From a bacterium (GTDB taxonomy: Bacteria > Krumholzibacteriota > Krumholzibacteriia > LZORAL124-64-63), in contig JADJQR010000001.1 of NCBI GenBank assembly GCA_016712675.1, positions 1,426,001-1,490,000 of the forward strand: 64,000 bases of DNA. Direction: 5' to 3'. Under the pieces are notes generated by a model. It was given only the letters and a program-made list of their open reading frames with translations, was not told where the DNA came from and ran no database searches. This document shows, piece after piece, positions 51,872 to 60,742 of the stretch. The translations under genes and the position numbers were made by a program. Numbering within the stretch: position 1 is the stretch's first letter; each line of letters begins with the position of its first letter.

Positions 51872-54265
51872 ATGGCCTGGAACGTTCGTCAACTTCTCCC
51901 GGCGTGGCCGTTGATCGGCGCCCTGCTCGCGCTGGCGGCAGCCGCCCCTGCCGGCGCCACCTGGTCCCACGATGCCATCGTCAACGACGCGCTCTGCACC
52001 AACGCGGCCACCCAGCAGTCCGTGCAGGTCGCGCCCGACGGGCTCGGCGGCTGGATCGTGGCGTGGATCGACGCGCGCGGCGGCGGCAACCCGGCGATCT
52101 ACGCCCAGCGCGTCAACCCCTCCGGGTCGCGCGCCTGGGCGACCGACGGCGTGCTGGCCTACCAGTCGGCGGGCTTCTTCACGGAGTTCGTGCTGGTCGG
52201 CGACGGCCAGGGCGGGGCGTTCCTCGCCGCCGTGGACAGCCAGGACGCCCTCCAGTACCACGTCTACCTTCAGCGCCTGAACCCGTCCGGCTCGCGCGTG
52301 CTGGGCACCGGCGGCGTCGCCGCGGTCGCGGGCTCGGCCTCGGCGCAGGCCGACCCCGCGCTGGTCAATACGGAGTCGGGCGTGGCCGTCGTCGTCTTCG
52401 TCGATTCGCGCACCGCCGGCGGCGACATCTACGCGCAGCGCATCACGTCCTCCGGCACCCTGACCTGGGGCAGTGGCGGTGCCGTCGTCTGCGGCGTGGC
52501 CGAGGCCCAGGGCGCTCCGCGCGCGGTGGCCGACGGCGCGGGCGGCGTGCTGGCGTTCTGGGAGGATGAGCGCGACTTCGTCAGCACGGGCATTGACCTC
52601 TACGGCCAGCGGCTGAACGCGGCCGGGGTCCAGGCGTGGACTGCCGCCGGCGCCGTCGTCAGTACGGCCGGCTTGCGGCAGCAGGACCTGGCCGTGGCCG
52701 CCGACGGCTCCGGTGGCGCGCTGCTGGCCTGGCTCGACGAGCGCAGCGTGGCGATCTCGGGCATCGACATCTACGCCCAGCGGCTGAACGGCGCGGGCAC
52801 CGCGCGCTGGTTCAACAACGGGCGGCCCGTGTGCACGGCGATCGGCGACCAGGTCGCCGTCGCGGTGGCGGCCGATCCCTACGGCGGGGCGTTCCTGGCC
52901 TGGACGGACGGGCGCATCGACGCCTGGATGGGCGACCAGGTCTACGCGCAGGCGCTGGCCGGCGACGGCCTGCCCCGCTGGGCGGAGAACGGCCAGCCGG
53001 CCGCCGGCGCCGACGGCAACCAGCTGGGCCCGGTGGCTGTCGCGACCGATGCCGCCTCCGTGGCGCTGGTGTGGCAGGACGAGCGCACGGGCATCGCCGA
53101 CGTGCGTGGCCAAAGACTGGATCCCGCCGGCGCCGCGCAGTGGGGCGCGGCGGGCCTCCTGGTCAGCGGCGCACCTTTCGTGCAATCGGGTGTCGCGGCG
53201 GCGGCCGGGGCCGACGGCGAGGTCATGGCCGCCTGGGAGGACGAGCGGCTCGCCTTCGACATCTACATGCAGCGCGTCGACCGCTCGGGCTGGCTCGGCG
53301 ATCCGGCGCCGGACGTCGCGTCGGCGGTCGATCGGCCGGCCGACCAGGGCGGCGTGGTCCGGCTCACCTGGGACGCCAGCTGGCTGGACGCCTGGGGCCA
53401 GCCCGGCGTGGACACCTACCACGTGCTGGGCCGGCGGCCGGGCGCCAAGGCGCAGGGGACCGGGCCGGAGTCGCTGCGTGCCTGGCTGCTGGACGGCTGG
53501 ACGGCTATGGCGCAGGTGCCGCCGCTGCAGCTGGCTTCCTACGCCGCCGACGTGCCGACCTACGGCGTCTGGACGGCGCAGGAGCAGCCGTGGACCGAGT
53601 ACCTGGTCGTGGCCGAGGCGGGCGGCTTCCTGCTGGCCTCCGGTGTGATCGCGGGCTATTCCGTGGACAACCTGGCGCCGGGTGCGCCGCTGAGCCTGGC
53701 GGCGGCGACCGACCACTTCGACGTGCTGCTGGTCTGGACGCCGTCGGGGCAGGATGACGAGGACGTGTCCCACTACAATCTCTACCGCAGCGCGGATCCC
53801 GGCTTCGTGCCCGGGCCGTCCTCGCTGCTGGAAGAGGTCGCCGCGACGAACTACGCCGAGGTGCGCGTGCCGCAGGGCACCTGGTACTTCCGCGTCACCG
53901 CCGTCGACATCCACGGCAACGAGGGGCCGCCAAGCAACGTGGCCGGCATGCTCAGCCTGGTGTCGGTCAACGACCGGCCGGCGGCCACCGTGCCGGTCGT
54001 GTCGGCAGCCGTGCCCAACCCCTTCAACCCGTCAACGGAGATCCTCTGCGAGTTGCCCCGTGATGCGCGCGCGCAGCTGGTCATCCACGACCTGGGTGGG
54101 CGCGTCGTGCGCCGGCTGCTGGATGCCGACCTGCCCGCTGGCCCCTTCGCCGTGCGCTGGGACGGCTGCGACCAGGCCGGCCGGGACCTGCCCAGTGGCG
54201 TCTACCTGGCGCGGCTGACGTCCGTCGGGCACGAGTCCGTGCGCAAGCTCGTGCTGGCGCGGTGA
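51872..54265 (+). CDS. Large secreted repeat protein with FlgD-like C-terminal (T9SS-type) domain
   Basis: 797 residues. A signal peptide (cleavage near PAGA) precedes about eight repeats with recurring units GGWIVAWIDARGG, IYAQRVNPSGSRAW, GVLAFWEDERD and IDIYAQRLNGAGTARW, each ~50-60 residues and consistent with a beta-propeller-like array (~30-490). A fibronectin-III-like region (~590-700: HYNLYRSADPGF ... WYFRVTAVDIHGNEG) follows. The last ~85 residues form a FlgD-Ig-like module: AVPNPFNPSTEI, VIHDLGGRVVRRLLD, GVYLARL. Such C-terminal modules mark cell-surface or type-IX-type substrates in FCB bacteria. Passenger function is unknown. Confidence 0.85.
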   Translation: MAWNVRQLLPAWPLIGALLALAAAAPAGATWSHDAIVNDALCTNAATQQSVQVAPDGLGGWIVAWIDARGGGNPAIYAQRVNPSGSRAWATDGVLAYQSAGFFTEFVLVGDGQGGAFLAAVDSQDALQYHVYLQRLNPSGSRVLGTGGVAAVAGSASAQADPALVNTESGVAVVVFVDSRTAGGDIYAQRITSSGTLTWGSGGAVVCGVAEAQGAPRAVADGAGGVLAFWEDERDFVSTGIDLYGQRLNAAGVQAWTAAGAVVSTAGLRQQDLAVAADGSGGALLAWLDERSVAISGIDIYAQRLNGAGTARWFNNGRPVCTAIGDQVAVAVAADPYGGAFLAWTDGRIDAWMGDQVYAQALAGDGLPRWAENGQPAAGADGNQLGPVAVATDAASVALVWQDERTGIADVRGQRLDPAGAAQWGAAGLLVSGAPFVQSGVAAAAGADGEVMAAWEDERLAFDIYMQRVDRSGWLGDPAPDVASAVDRPADQGGVVRLTWDASWLDAWGQPGVDTYHVLGRRPGAKAQGTGPESLRAWLLDGWTAMAQVPPLQLASYAADVPTYGVWTAQEQPWTEYLVVAEAGGFLLASGVIAGYSVDNLAPGAPLSLAAATDHFDVLLVWTPSGQDDEDVSHYNLYRSADPGFVPGPSSLLEEVAATNYAEVRVPQGTWYFRVTAVDIHGNEGPPSNVAGMLSLVSVNDRPAATVPVVSAAVPNPFNPSTEILCELPRDARAQLVIHDLGGRVVRRLLDADLPAGPFAVRWDGCDQAGRDLPSGVYLARLTSVGHESVRKLVLAR

Positions 54266-54279
54266 GGGAAGGCGGGGCG

Positions 54280-55254
54280 ATGTCGCCGAGCTACGCTGAC
54301 GTCCTGGCGGCGGCGGACCGTATCGCCCCGCACATCCACCGCACGCCGGTCGTCACCTGTGCGGCACTGGACGAGCTGTGCGGGGCGCGGCTCTTTCTCA
54401 AGTGCGAAAACCTCCAGAAGGTGGGTGCGTTCAAGGCGCGCGGCGCCACGAACGCGGTACTCTCGCTGTCCGACGACGAGGCGGCACGCGGCGTCGCCAC
54501 CCATTCCTCCGGCAACCACGCGCAGGCCCTGGCCCTGGCGGCGCGCAGGCGCGGCGTCCCCGCCTGGATCGTGATGCCGACGACCGCGCCGGCGGTCAAG
54601 CGTGCCGCCGTCGCTGGCTACGGCGCGGTGATCGTGCCGTGCGAACCGACCCTCGCCGCGCGCGAACAGACGCTGCGCGAGGTCGTAGCCCGCACCGGGG
54701 CGGTGTTCGTGCCGCCGTACGACGACGAGCGGATCATCGCCGGGCAGGGCACCGCCGCCCTGGAGCTGGCCGCCGACGCACCCGGGCTGGACCGCGTGCT
54801 GTGCCCGGTCGGCGGTGGCGGCCTGCTGGCGGGCACCGCGGTGGCACTCTCCGGTTGCGCTCCGGCGGTGAAGGTCGTGGGCTGCGAACCGGACGGGGCC
54901 GATGACACGGCGCGTTCGCTGGCGGCCGGCCACCGGCTGCCGGCCGTGGCTCCGCGCTCGGTTTGCGATGGCCTGCTGACCTCGGTGGGCGAGCGGAACT
55001 TCCCGCTCATCGCGCGGCTGGTCGCCGGCGTCTGGACCGTCCCCGACGAGGCGGTGATCGCTGCCATGCGGCTGCTCTTCGAGCGCGCCAAGCTGGTGGT
55101 CGAGCCTTCCGGGGCGATCGGGCTGGCGGCGGCGGTCGCGCATCGCCGGGAGCTGGCCGGTGGGCGGGTGGGCATCATCCTGTCGGGCGGCAACGTCGAC
55201 CTGGATCGATTGCCCTGGCTGCCCCCCCGGGAGGACCCATGCCCCACGAGATGA
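54280..55254 (+). CDS. Threonine/serine dehydratase-like PLP enzyme
   Basis: 324 residues of the fold-type II PLP family. The lysine is in VGAFKARGATNAV (Lys52), and the phosphate loop is CPVGGGGLLAG with THSSGNHAQALALA before it. It is shorter than biosynthetic IlvA (no ACT domain), so it resembles catabolic threonine dehydratase or serine racemase. ATG 54280 is used because GGAAGG (54267-54272) stands seven bases before it; a GTG at 54262 overlaps the previous stop. The stop lies 13 bases inside the next gene. Confidence 0.87.
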   Translation: MSPSYADVLAAADRIAPHIHRTPVVTCAALDELCGARLFLKCENLQKVGAFKARGATNAVLSLSDDEAARGVATHSSGNHAQALALAARRRGVPAWIVMPTTAPAVKRAAVAGYGAVIVPCEPTLAAREQTLREVVARTGAVFVPPYDDERIIAGQGTAALELAADAPGLDRVLCPVGGGGLLAGTAVALSGCAPAVKVVGCEPDGADDTARSLAAGHRLPAVAPRSVCDGLLTSVGERNFPLIARLVAGVWTVPDEAVIAAMRLLFERAKLVVEPSGAIGLAAAVAHRRELAGGRVGIILSGGNVDLDRLPWLPPREDPCPTR

Positions 55255-55667
55255 CCGTGCGCGTGCGCGGCTACCATTGCGATTTCTACGGGCACGTGAA
55301 CAACGCGCGCTACCTCGAGCTGCTCGAGGAGGCCCGCTGGCAGTGGGCCGAATCCGTGATGGACCTGCCCGCGTGGCAGGCGGCGGGCTTCGGCTTCGTG
55401 GTAGCTGGCATCGATATCCGGTTCCGGCGGCCGGCGCCCGAGGGGATGCTGCTGCGTGTGTGCAGCGACATCGTCCGTCTGGACACGAAGTTCGGCGTCT
55501 TCCGGCAGGAGGTCCTCGAGGCCGAGGGCGGACGGCTGCTGGCCGAGGCCGACGTGACGTTCGCCGTCGTCGACACACGCACCGGTCGCGCGCTGCCCCT
55601 GGAAGGGCGCGCCGATGAGCCGTTCACTGCCTGGCGCAGCCTGCAAGCGGGGCCGCCCGCCGACTGA
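55239..55667 (+). CDS. 4-hydroxybenzoyl-CoA-type thioesterase
   Basis: Hotdog-fold thioesterase of 142 residues. The family motif CDFYGHVNNARYLELLEEAR holds the catalytic Asp15, and RFRRPAPEG and ADVTFAVVD follow as expected. Such enzymes hydrolyse acyl-CoA or acyl-ACP esters; the acyl group here is unknown. Its ATG overlaps the dehydratase gene by 16 bases and is preceded by GGGAGGA. Confidence 0.9.
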   Translation: MPHEMTVRVRGYHCDFYGHVNNARYLELLEEARWQWAESVMDLPAWQAAGFGFVVAGIDIRFRRPAPEGMLLRVCSDIVRLDTKFGVFRQEVLEAEGGRLLAEADVTFAVVDTRTGRALPLEGRADEPFTAWRSLQAGPPAD

Positions 55668-55704
55668 GCGGGTACCCACGGCCGGCTGAAGGAGGGATCC
55701 CCTG

Positions 55705-56400
55705 ATGATGCCCATGCCACTGGGAATGCCGGAGGTCGCGCTGCGGCTCGGGCTGGCCGCTGTCCTTGGCGGTTTGATCGGGCTCGAGCGCGACATTCAC
55801 GGGCGGGCCGCCGGACTGCGCACCCACCTGCTGGTGAGCCTGGGCTCGGCGGTCTTCATGGTGCTGTCGGTCTTCGTCGCCCGCTCGGGGCAGGGCGGGA
55901 CGTTCGTCGCCGATCCGGGGCGGATCGCGGCACAGGTCATCGCCGGCATCGGCTTCCTGGGTGCCGGCGTCATCATCAAGGAGCGTGCGACGGTGCGCGG
56001 CCTGACCACCTCGGCCTGCCTGTGGCTGGTGGCCGGCGTCGGTATGGCGGCCGGGGCGGGTTACCCGCAGGTGGCGGTGGTGACGACCGCGTTCGCGCTG
56101 GTCGGCCTGGTCGTGCTGAAGGCCTTCGAACGGCTGTATCCCAAGGACTACTACCGCACGATCGAGATCACGACCGGCATCGGCGTCAGCGCCGCCGATA
56201 TCATCGCGCTGATGAAGGCGCAGAAGCTGACGATCCTGTCCTGCGGCATCAAGCGCGACTACGTGACACGCACCTCGCGCATCACGCTCGGGCTGCGGTT
56301 CTTCCACAAGGGCGTGACGGACAAGCGCTCGCACGAGTTGTTCGAGGTTCTCGAGAAATCGGGGCTGGAGATCCAGCGGATCGAATGGCGGCGGCTGTGA
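55705..56400 (+). CDS. MgtC/SapB-family membrane protein
   Basis: 231 residues. The N-terminal half holds four membrane helices with the family signature LGGLIGLERDIHGRAAGLRTHLLVSLGSA, IAGIGFLGAGVIIKE and VRGLTTSACLWLVAGVGMAAG. The cytoplasmic C-terminal domain (~150-231) resembles the ACT-like domain of MgtC/SapB. MgtC proteins link to growth at low magnesium and modulate the F-type ATPase in some pathogens. The start codon of the NRAMP-like transporter lies inside its last codons. Magnesium homeostasis is therefore the best guess for both. Confidence 0.9.
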   Translation: MMPMPLGMPEVALRLGLAAVLGGLIGLERDIHGRAAGLRTHLLVSLGSAVFMVLSVFVARSGQGGTFVADPGRIAAQVIAGIGFLGAGVIIKERATVRGLTTSACLWLVAGVGMAAGAGYPQVAVVTTAFALVGLVVLKAFERLYPKDYYRTIEITTGIGVSAADIIALMKAQKLTILSCGIKRDYVTRTSRITLGLRFFHKGVTDKRSHELFEVLEKSGLEIQRIEWRRL

Positions 56401-57647
56401 ACCGCGGGCTGCGGGAGCAGATGCGAGCGGTCGGCCCGGGGATCCTGTTCGCCGGCGCCGCCATCGGCGTCTCGCACCTGGTGCAGTCGACGCGCGCGGG
56501 CGCCGAGTACGGATGGTTCCTGCTGTGGGCCGTGGCCCTGGCCCTGGTGGCCAAGTACCCGTTCCTCGAACACGCCCACCGTTACACGGTCGCGGCCGGC
56601 GAGAGCCTGCTGGAGGGGTATGCGCGCCTGGGCCGCTGGGCGCTGGTCCTGTTCATGCTGGTGGTCGTCGGCAGCGCCTTCATCACGCTGGCGGCCGTGA
56701 CCGTTGTCACGGCCGGCCTGGCCGGCGCGCTGTTCGGCGTATCGGCATCCCCGCTCGTGCTGAGCGCCGCGTTGCTGGGGCTCTGTCTGGCCCTGCTGCT
56801 GCCCGGGCGCTTCGGCCTGCTCGATCTGGGCATGAAGGCCATGGTGCTGGTGCTGGGTGCGCTGACGCTCACCGGCGTGGTGGTTGCCGCCGCGCACGGC
56901 CCGGCCGGCGATCCCGGCTGGCAGCGGCCGACCCTGTGGGACGTCGGCGGCGTGACCTTCCTGCTGGCCCTGATGGGCTGGATGCCGACGCCGCTGGACG
57001 TGGGCGCCTGGTCCTCGCTGTGGGTGCTGGAGAAGCACAAGGAACAGGGCGTGCCGCGGACGTTGGCCGCCGCCCGGCTCGACTTCAACCTGGGCTACCT
57101 GGCCACGACGCTGACGGCGTTCACCTTCCTAGCCTTCGGCGCCCTGGTCATGTACGGCACCGGGACGCGCTTCGCCGACGGGGGCGTGGCCTTCTCGGGC
57201 CAGCTGATCGACATGTACGCCGGCACGCTCGGGCAGTGGAGCCGCTGGCTGATCGCGACGGCGGCCTTCATCACGATGTTTTCCACCACGATCACCGTCC
57301 TGGATGGCTATGCGCGCACGCTGGCCGGCGGGCTGGGACTGCTGGCAGCCGGCGGCCGGCCGTGGGGCCGGCGCGCGGCGGCCGTGCTGATGCTCGTGCT
57401 GGCGGCCATGGCGCTGCTGATCATCGGACGGCTGATGGGGACGATGAAGGCCCTGGTGGACTTCGTCACGGTCCTGGCCTTCCTGACGGCGCCCCTGGTG
57501 GCCGTCCTGAATTTCCGCGTTGTACGGTTGCCGCACATCGCACCGGACATGCGACCAGGACGCGTGATGACGGCGCTGTCCTGGTTCGGGTTCGTGTTCC
57601 TGGCGGGGTTCGGCGTGGCCTGGGCGTGGGTGCGCTGGCTGGCGTGA
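56385..57647 (+). CDS. NRAMP-family-like transporter lacking the canonical DPGN motif
   Basis: 420 residues, about eleven membrane helices. The first helix reads AVGPGILFAGAAIGVSHLVQ with SHLVQSTRAGAEYGW following; the DPGN motif that holds Mn/Fe in canonical NRAMP is absent. Helix 6 has VSASPLVLSAALLG. The family is the NRAMP-like or NRMT-like branch, some of which carry magnesium. With MgtC next door, magnesium or another non-iron cation is plausible, but metal specificity is inference. ATG 56385 overlaps the mgtC end; GTG 56397 is the alternative. Confidence 0.83.
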   Translation: MAAAVNRGLREQMRAVGPGILFAGAAIGVSHLVQSTRAGAEYGWFLLWAVALALVAKYPFLEHAHRYTVAAGESLLEGYARLGRWALVLFMLVVVGSAFITLAAVTVVTAGLAGALFGVSASPLVLSAALLGLCLALLLPGRFGLLDLGMKAMVLVLGALTLTGVVVAAAHGPAGDPGWQRPTLWDVGGVTFLLALMGWMPTPLDVGAWSSLWVLEKHKEQGVPRTLAAARLDFNLGYLATTLTAFTFLAFGALVMYGTGTRFADGGVAFSGQLIDMYAGTLGQWSRWLIATAAFITMFSTTITVLDGYARTLAGGLGLLAAGGRPWGRRAAAVLMLVLAAMALLIIGRLMGTMKALVDFVTVLAFLTAPLVAVLNFRVVRLPHIAPDMRPGRVMTALSWFGFVFLAGFGVAWAWVRWLA

Positions 57648-57670
57648 ACGAAGGTCGCTGTCGAAGATGC

Positions 57671-57700
57671 GGCGCGGCGCCCAGATGGGGGCGCCGCGCC
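57671..57700. terminator. Bidirectional terminator hairpin between convergent genes
   Basis: A perfect 12-base-pair stem: 57671-57682 pairs with 57689-57700 around the 6-base loop AGATGG. It lies between the plus-strand transporter stop (57647) and the minus-strand stop (57742), so it can serve both. No long T-tract follows on either strand. Confidence 0.62.
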
Positions 57701-57741
57701 TGTTCGTGTCGCGGGTGGCGCCGGGCCGCCACCCGGCGCGC

Positions 57742-58716
57742 TCAGCCCTCGCTGCCGTGGGCCAGCTGGTCGAACGCCTCGCGCATGCCCTTCTGAAGCG
57801 CGGCGACGTCGGCGGCCGTCCACTTGCCGGGCTCCTCACGGATGAACGACGTCTTGTCCACCCGGTTGTCGAAGCGGCCCAGCGGCAGGTGGTAGCTGCG
57901 TCCATCGCGGTCGACGCGCACGGCGTCGGGCTTGCCCGAGGTCTCCAGCAGCCAGGCCATGTCGTCGCAGCCGTAGTCGGCGTACATGACAGCCAGCGGC
58001 ACACCGTGGTGCAGGATGCTGCCCGGGTCGTTCGGGTCGGTACGCGCGGCGTTCTTGCGACGCGACTCCTCCGGCGTCACCCAGATGTAGAGGATGCTGG
58101 CCTTCTCAAGGATGTCCGGGCTCAGCTGCGCCAGGCTGCCGCGGTAGCCGTAGGGGTGCGGGATCGGCATCGTCTGTCCGTCGGCGCAGCCGCGTGCGAA
58201 CTCGATCACGACGGTCTTGCCCTCGAGCGTGTCGGGCACCTCGGCGACCTTGTCGTCCAGGAGCTTGCGCGCCTCCTTCTCGATCGGGGCGGCGATCTCC
58301 TTCCGCAGGGCCGGCGGCAGCGTCGAGATGGCCGCCTGGCCGCCGGCGCGGACCCGCGCCGCGTCCAGCCGGTCGAACAGCCACAGCGCCGCGGAGTCGG
58401 GCGCCGGCCGCCGCTTGTGGACGAGGTCATCGTAGTCCTCGTTGACCAGCTCGATCAGCGTCAGCCAGTCGATCGGGTTGCGGAAGGGCAGGGCGGGCGA
58501 GACGAAGTACAGGCCCTGGTGGCCGCGTGCCGTCAACTCGTCGCTCACGCGCCTCATGATGTGGACGTAGGGGAAGTCGTCCAGCTGGACCGTCTGGCCG
58601 ATGCCGAACTGCTCGTGGCACTGGGCGGGTGTCAGGCTGGCCAGATAGCGGCGCGCCTCGGACTTGCCGCTGGCGGGCAGGGCCAGGAGCAGGAGCGTGT
58701 CGATGTGGCGGGACAT
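57742..58716 (-). CDS. P-loop NTP-binding protein of unknown function
   Basis: 324 residues. The N-terminal Walker A-like loop is LLLALPASGKSEARRY (residues ~9-24). A strand-ending ILYIWVTPEESRRKNAA segment and the acidic MYADYGCDDMAWL follow; no other kinase or GTPase motif is clear. It looks like a cytoplasmic ATP/GTP-binding protein, perhaps a small-molecule kinase. ATG 58716 is chosen for its GAGGT ribosome site; a GTG at 58731 would add five residues. Promoter at 58773-58801. Confidence 0.72.
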   Translation of the reverse strand: MSRHIDTLLLLALPASGKSEARRYLASLTPAQCHEQFGIGQTVQLDDFPYVHIMRRVSDELTARGHQGLYFVSPALPFRNPIDWLTLIELVNEDYDDLVHKRRPAPDSAALWLFDRLDAARVRAGGQAAISTLPPALRKEIAAPIEKEARKLLDDKVAEVPDTLEGKTVVIEFARGCADGQTMPIPHPYGYRGSLAQLSPDILEKASILYIWVTPEESRRKNAARTDPNDPGSILHHGVPLAVMYADYGCDDMAWLLETSGKPDAVRVDRDGRSYHLPLGRFDNRVDKTSFIREEPGKWTAADVAALQKGMREAFDQLAHGSEG

Positions 58717-58772
58717 GGCGTGACCTCGCACTGGGGGTTCCGTCGTGACCTGTGACCGGTCGTCCTGGGAGG

Positions 58773-58801
58773 ATGATCGCCACGGTCGGCGGCGGCGTCA
58801 A
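58773..58801 (-). promoter_or_regulatory. Minus-strand promoter of P-loop gene
   Basis: On the minus strand: TTGACG (58801-58796), a 17-base spacer and GATCAT (58778-58773), about 57 bases before the start codon at 58716. Confidence 0.42.
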
Positions 58802-58938
58802 GGTTGGGCGGCGACGCGCTCCCGGCCGGGGCGGGACCGCTTCTTGCGCCAAACCGTCCCAGCGCGCGCGGGGCTTCCCAGGCATTGCAGAATGCCCGCA
58901 GGAAGGCCCGGAAACCCGACGCCACCCGGAGGAATGCC

Positions 58939-60678
58939 ATGGCCCGCCGACGCCTGTCCGCCTTCACGTCCCTGGTCGCGGTGTCCGCCGCGTTGTCTGG
59001 CGGCCCGGCCATGGCCCGCGCGGCTGCCGCCGGCGTGGAACCGCACCTCGATCCCGTTGCCCCCGTCGCCACGCCCGCCGTGGCCGCCACGGGCTTCGTC
59101 GCACCGTCGTTGGCAGGCGACCATCTCGCCGCGGCGTCGGCCGCCGCGAAGAGCGGTGCCAAGGCGCTGCCGGTCCGCTACGACTGCCGCGAGGCCGGAC
59201 TGGTCTCCCCGGTCCGCAACCAGGGCGCGTGCGGTGCCTGCTATGCGTTCGGCGCCGCCTCCGACCTCGAATCCCGACTCCTGCAGGGCGGCTGGGGCCT
59301 GCTGGACATCTCGGAGAACAACCTCAAGGAATGCCACTACCAGGAGAGCAGCTGTGCCGGCGGCAACCAGTACCTGATCATGAACCACCTGACGCGCAAC
59401 GGGGCGGTGCTGGAAGCCTGCGACCCCTATGTCGCGGCCGACGTCGGCTGCACGCCCGGCTGCGGCACGGAGTTCCTGGTGCTGGACTGGTCGGCCGTCA
59501 GCGGCGGCACGGTGCCGGCCACGGCGGTGCTCAAGCAGTACCTGCTGGACCACGGCCCGCTGCAGACGACCCTGTTCGCCGGCGACGGGACGGCCCCGAC
59601 CTGGCAGTCGGCGTTCAACGCCTACAACGGCGCCGCGACGCTCCACTACACGGGCACGCAGGCGCCCAACCACTCGGTCGTGCTCATCGGCTGGGACGAC
59701 ACGCTGGCGCATGCCGGCGGCACCGGCGCCTGGATCTGCAAAAACAGCTGGGGCACGTCCTGGGGCGGCAGCTGCGGCTACGGCTCGCAGAAGGGCTATT
59801 TCACGATCGCCTACGGCTCGGCCAGCGTCGGCATGTGGTCGTCCTTCATCGGCGAGATCATGGCCGTCGATCCCACCGTTTCCGTCCTTTCCCACGACGA
59901 AGGCGGCCACACGGCAGCATTCGGTGGCGTCGGCCTGACGCTGTGGGGCCTGGCCCGCCACGATGCCCCGCAATCGACGAACCTCCATCGCATCGAGTTC
60001 TGGACCGCCGACGCGACGACCGACGTCGACGTATACGTCTACGACACCTTCAGCGGTGGCGTCCTGTCAGGGCTGCTCGCCTCCAGCCTCGACCATGCCT
60101 TTCCGGAGGCCGGCTATCACCACGTGGAGCTGGTGACGCCGCTGCCGCTGGCCCTGGGGCAGGACATCTACATCGCCGTCCGGACGACCAACGCCAGCTA
60201 CGCCTATCCCCTGAGCGTGGACGTCGACGGGCCGGCCGCTGCCAACCGCAGCTGGTACAGCCTCAACGGTTCGAGCTGGACATCGCTCTACGGCAGCGGC
60301 GCCGACGTGACTATTCGCGCGCGCACCAGCACCTCGATGATGCTTTCGATCGAAGACGAGCAGCCCGGCGACGACGTGGTGCCGCCCGCGTCGACGCCGG
60401 CGGCCCTCCGTCTGGACGAGGCCTGGCCCAATCCGTTCAACCCGCTGACGAACCTGCGCTACGCGCTGCCACGCGCCGGCGAGGTGGCGGTCACGATTCA
60501 TGACCTGCAGGGACGCCTGGTGCGGGTGCTGGTGCGCGGGGCGCAGGGCGCGGGCGAGCACCAGGTCGCCTGGGACGGGCGCGATGATCGAGGCCAGGCG
60601 GTCCCCTCGGGCCCGTACTTCGGTCGCGTCGCGTGGGGCGAGCAGGTGCGAGCCGTCAAGCTGGCGCTGCTGAAATAG
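58939..60678 (+). CDS. Secreted papain-like (C1A) cysteine protease with FlgD-like C-terminal domain
   Basis: 579 residues. A signal peptide (~1-29) and a short pro-region (~30-77) precede the C1 peptidase (~78-290): oxyanion Gln95 and nucleophile Cys101 in VRNQGACGACYAFGAASDLE, catalytic His245 in PNHSVVLIGWDD and Asn269 in WICKNSWGTSWGG, all intact. A beta-sandwich domain (~300-480) of the kind following C1 peptidases in secreted bacterial enzymes comes next. The last ~85 residues are a FlgD-Ig-like module (WPNPFNPLTNLRYALP ... IHDLQGRLVRVLV). Family members digest extracellular protein. CGGAGGA stands just before the ATG. Its C-terminal module is like that of the 51872 protein. Confidence 0.9.
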   Translation: MARRRLSAFTSLVAVSAALSGGPAMARAAAAGVEPHLDPVAPVATPAVAATGFVAPSLAGDHLAAASAAAKSGAKALPVRYDCREAGLVSPVRNQGACGACYAFGAASDLESRLLQGGWGLLDISENNLKECHYQESSCAGGNQYLIMNHLTRNGAVLEACDPYVAADVGCTPGCGTEFLVLDWSAVSGGTVPATAVLKQYLLDHGPLQTTLFAGDGTAPTWQSAFNAYNGAATLHYTGTQAPNHSVVLIGWDDTLAHAGGTGAWICKNSWGTSWGGSCGYGSQKGYFTIAYGSASVGMWSSFIGEIMAVDPTVSVLSHDEGGHTAAFGGVGLTLWGLARHDAPQSTNLHRIEFWTADATTDVDVYVYDTFSGGVLSGLLASSLDHAFPEAGYHHVELVTPLPLALGQDIYIAVRTTNASYAYPLSVDVDGPAAANRSWYSLNGSSWTSLYGSGADVTIRARTSTSMMLSIEDEQPGDDVVPPASTPAALRLDEAWPNPFNPLTNLRYALPRAGEVAVTIHDLQGRLVRVLVRGAQGAGEHQVAWDGRDDRGQAVPSGPYFGRVAWGEQVRAVKLALLK

Positions 60679-60687
60679 GTTTCGCCC

Positions 60688-60724
60688 GGCCGCGCGGCGC
60701 CGCTCGCCCGGGCGCTGCGCGGCC
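60688..60724. terminator. Hairpin between convergent protease and ABC-F genes
   Basis: A 14-base-pair stem with one G-U pair (60688-60701 with 60711-60724) and a 9-base loop sits in the 64-base convergent gap. It lacks a T-tract, but the placement suggests a shared terminator. Confidence 0.5.
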
Positions 60725-60742
60725 ACGCCGGCCGGGGCGGCT

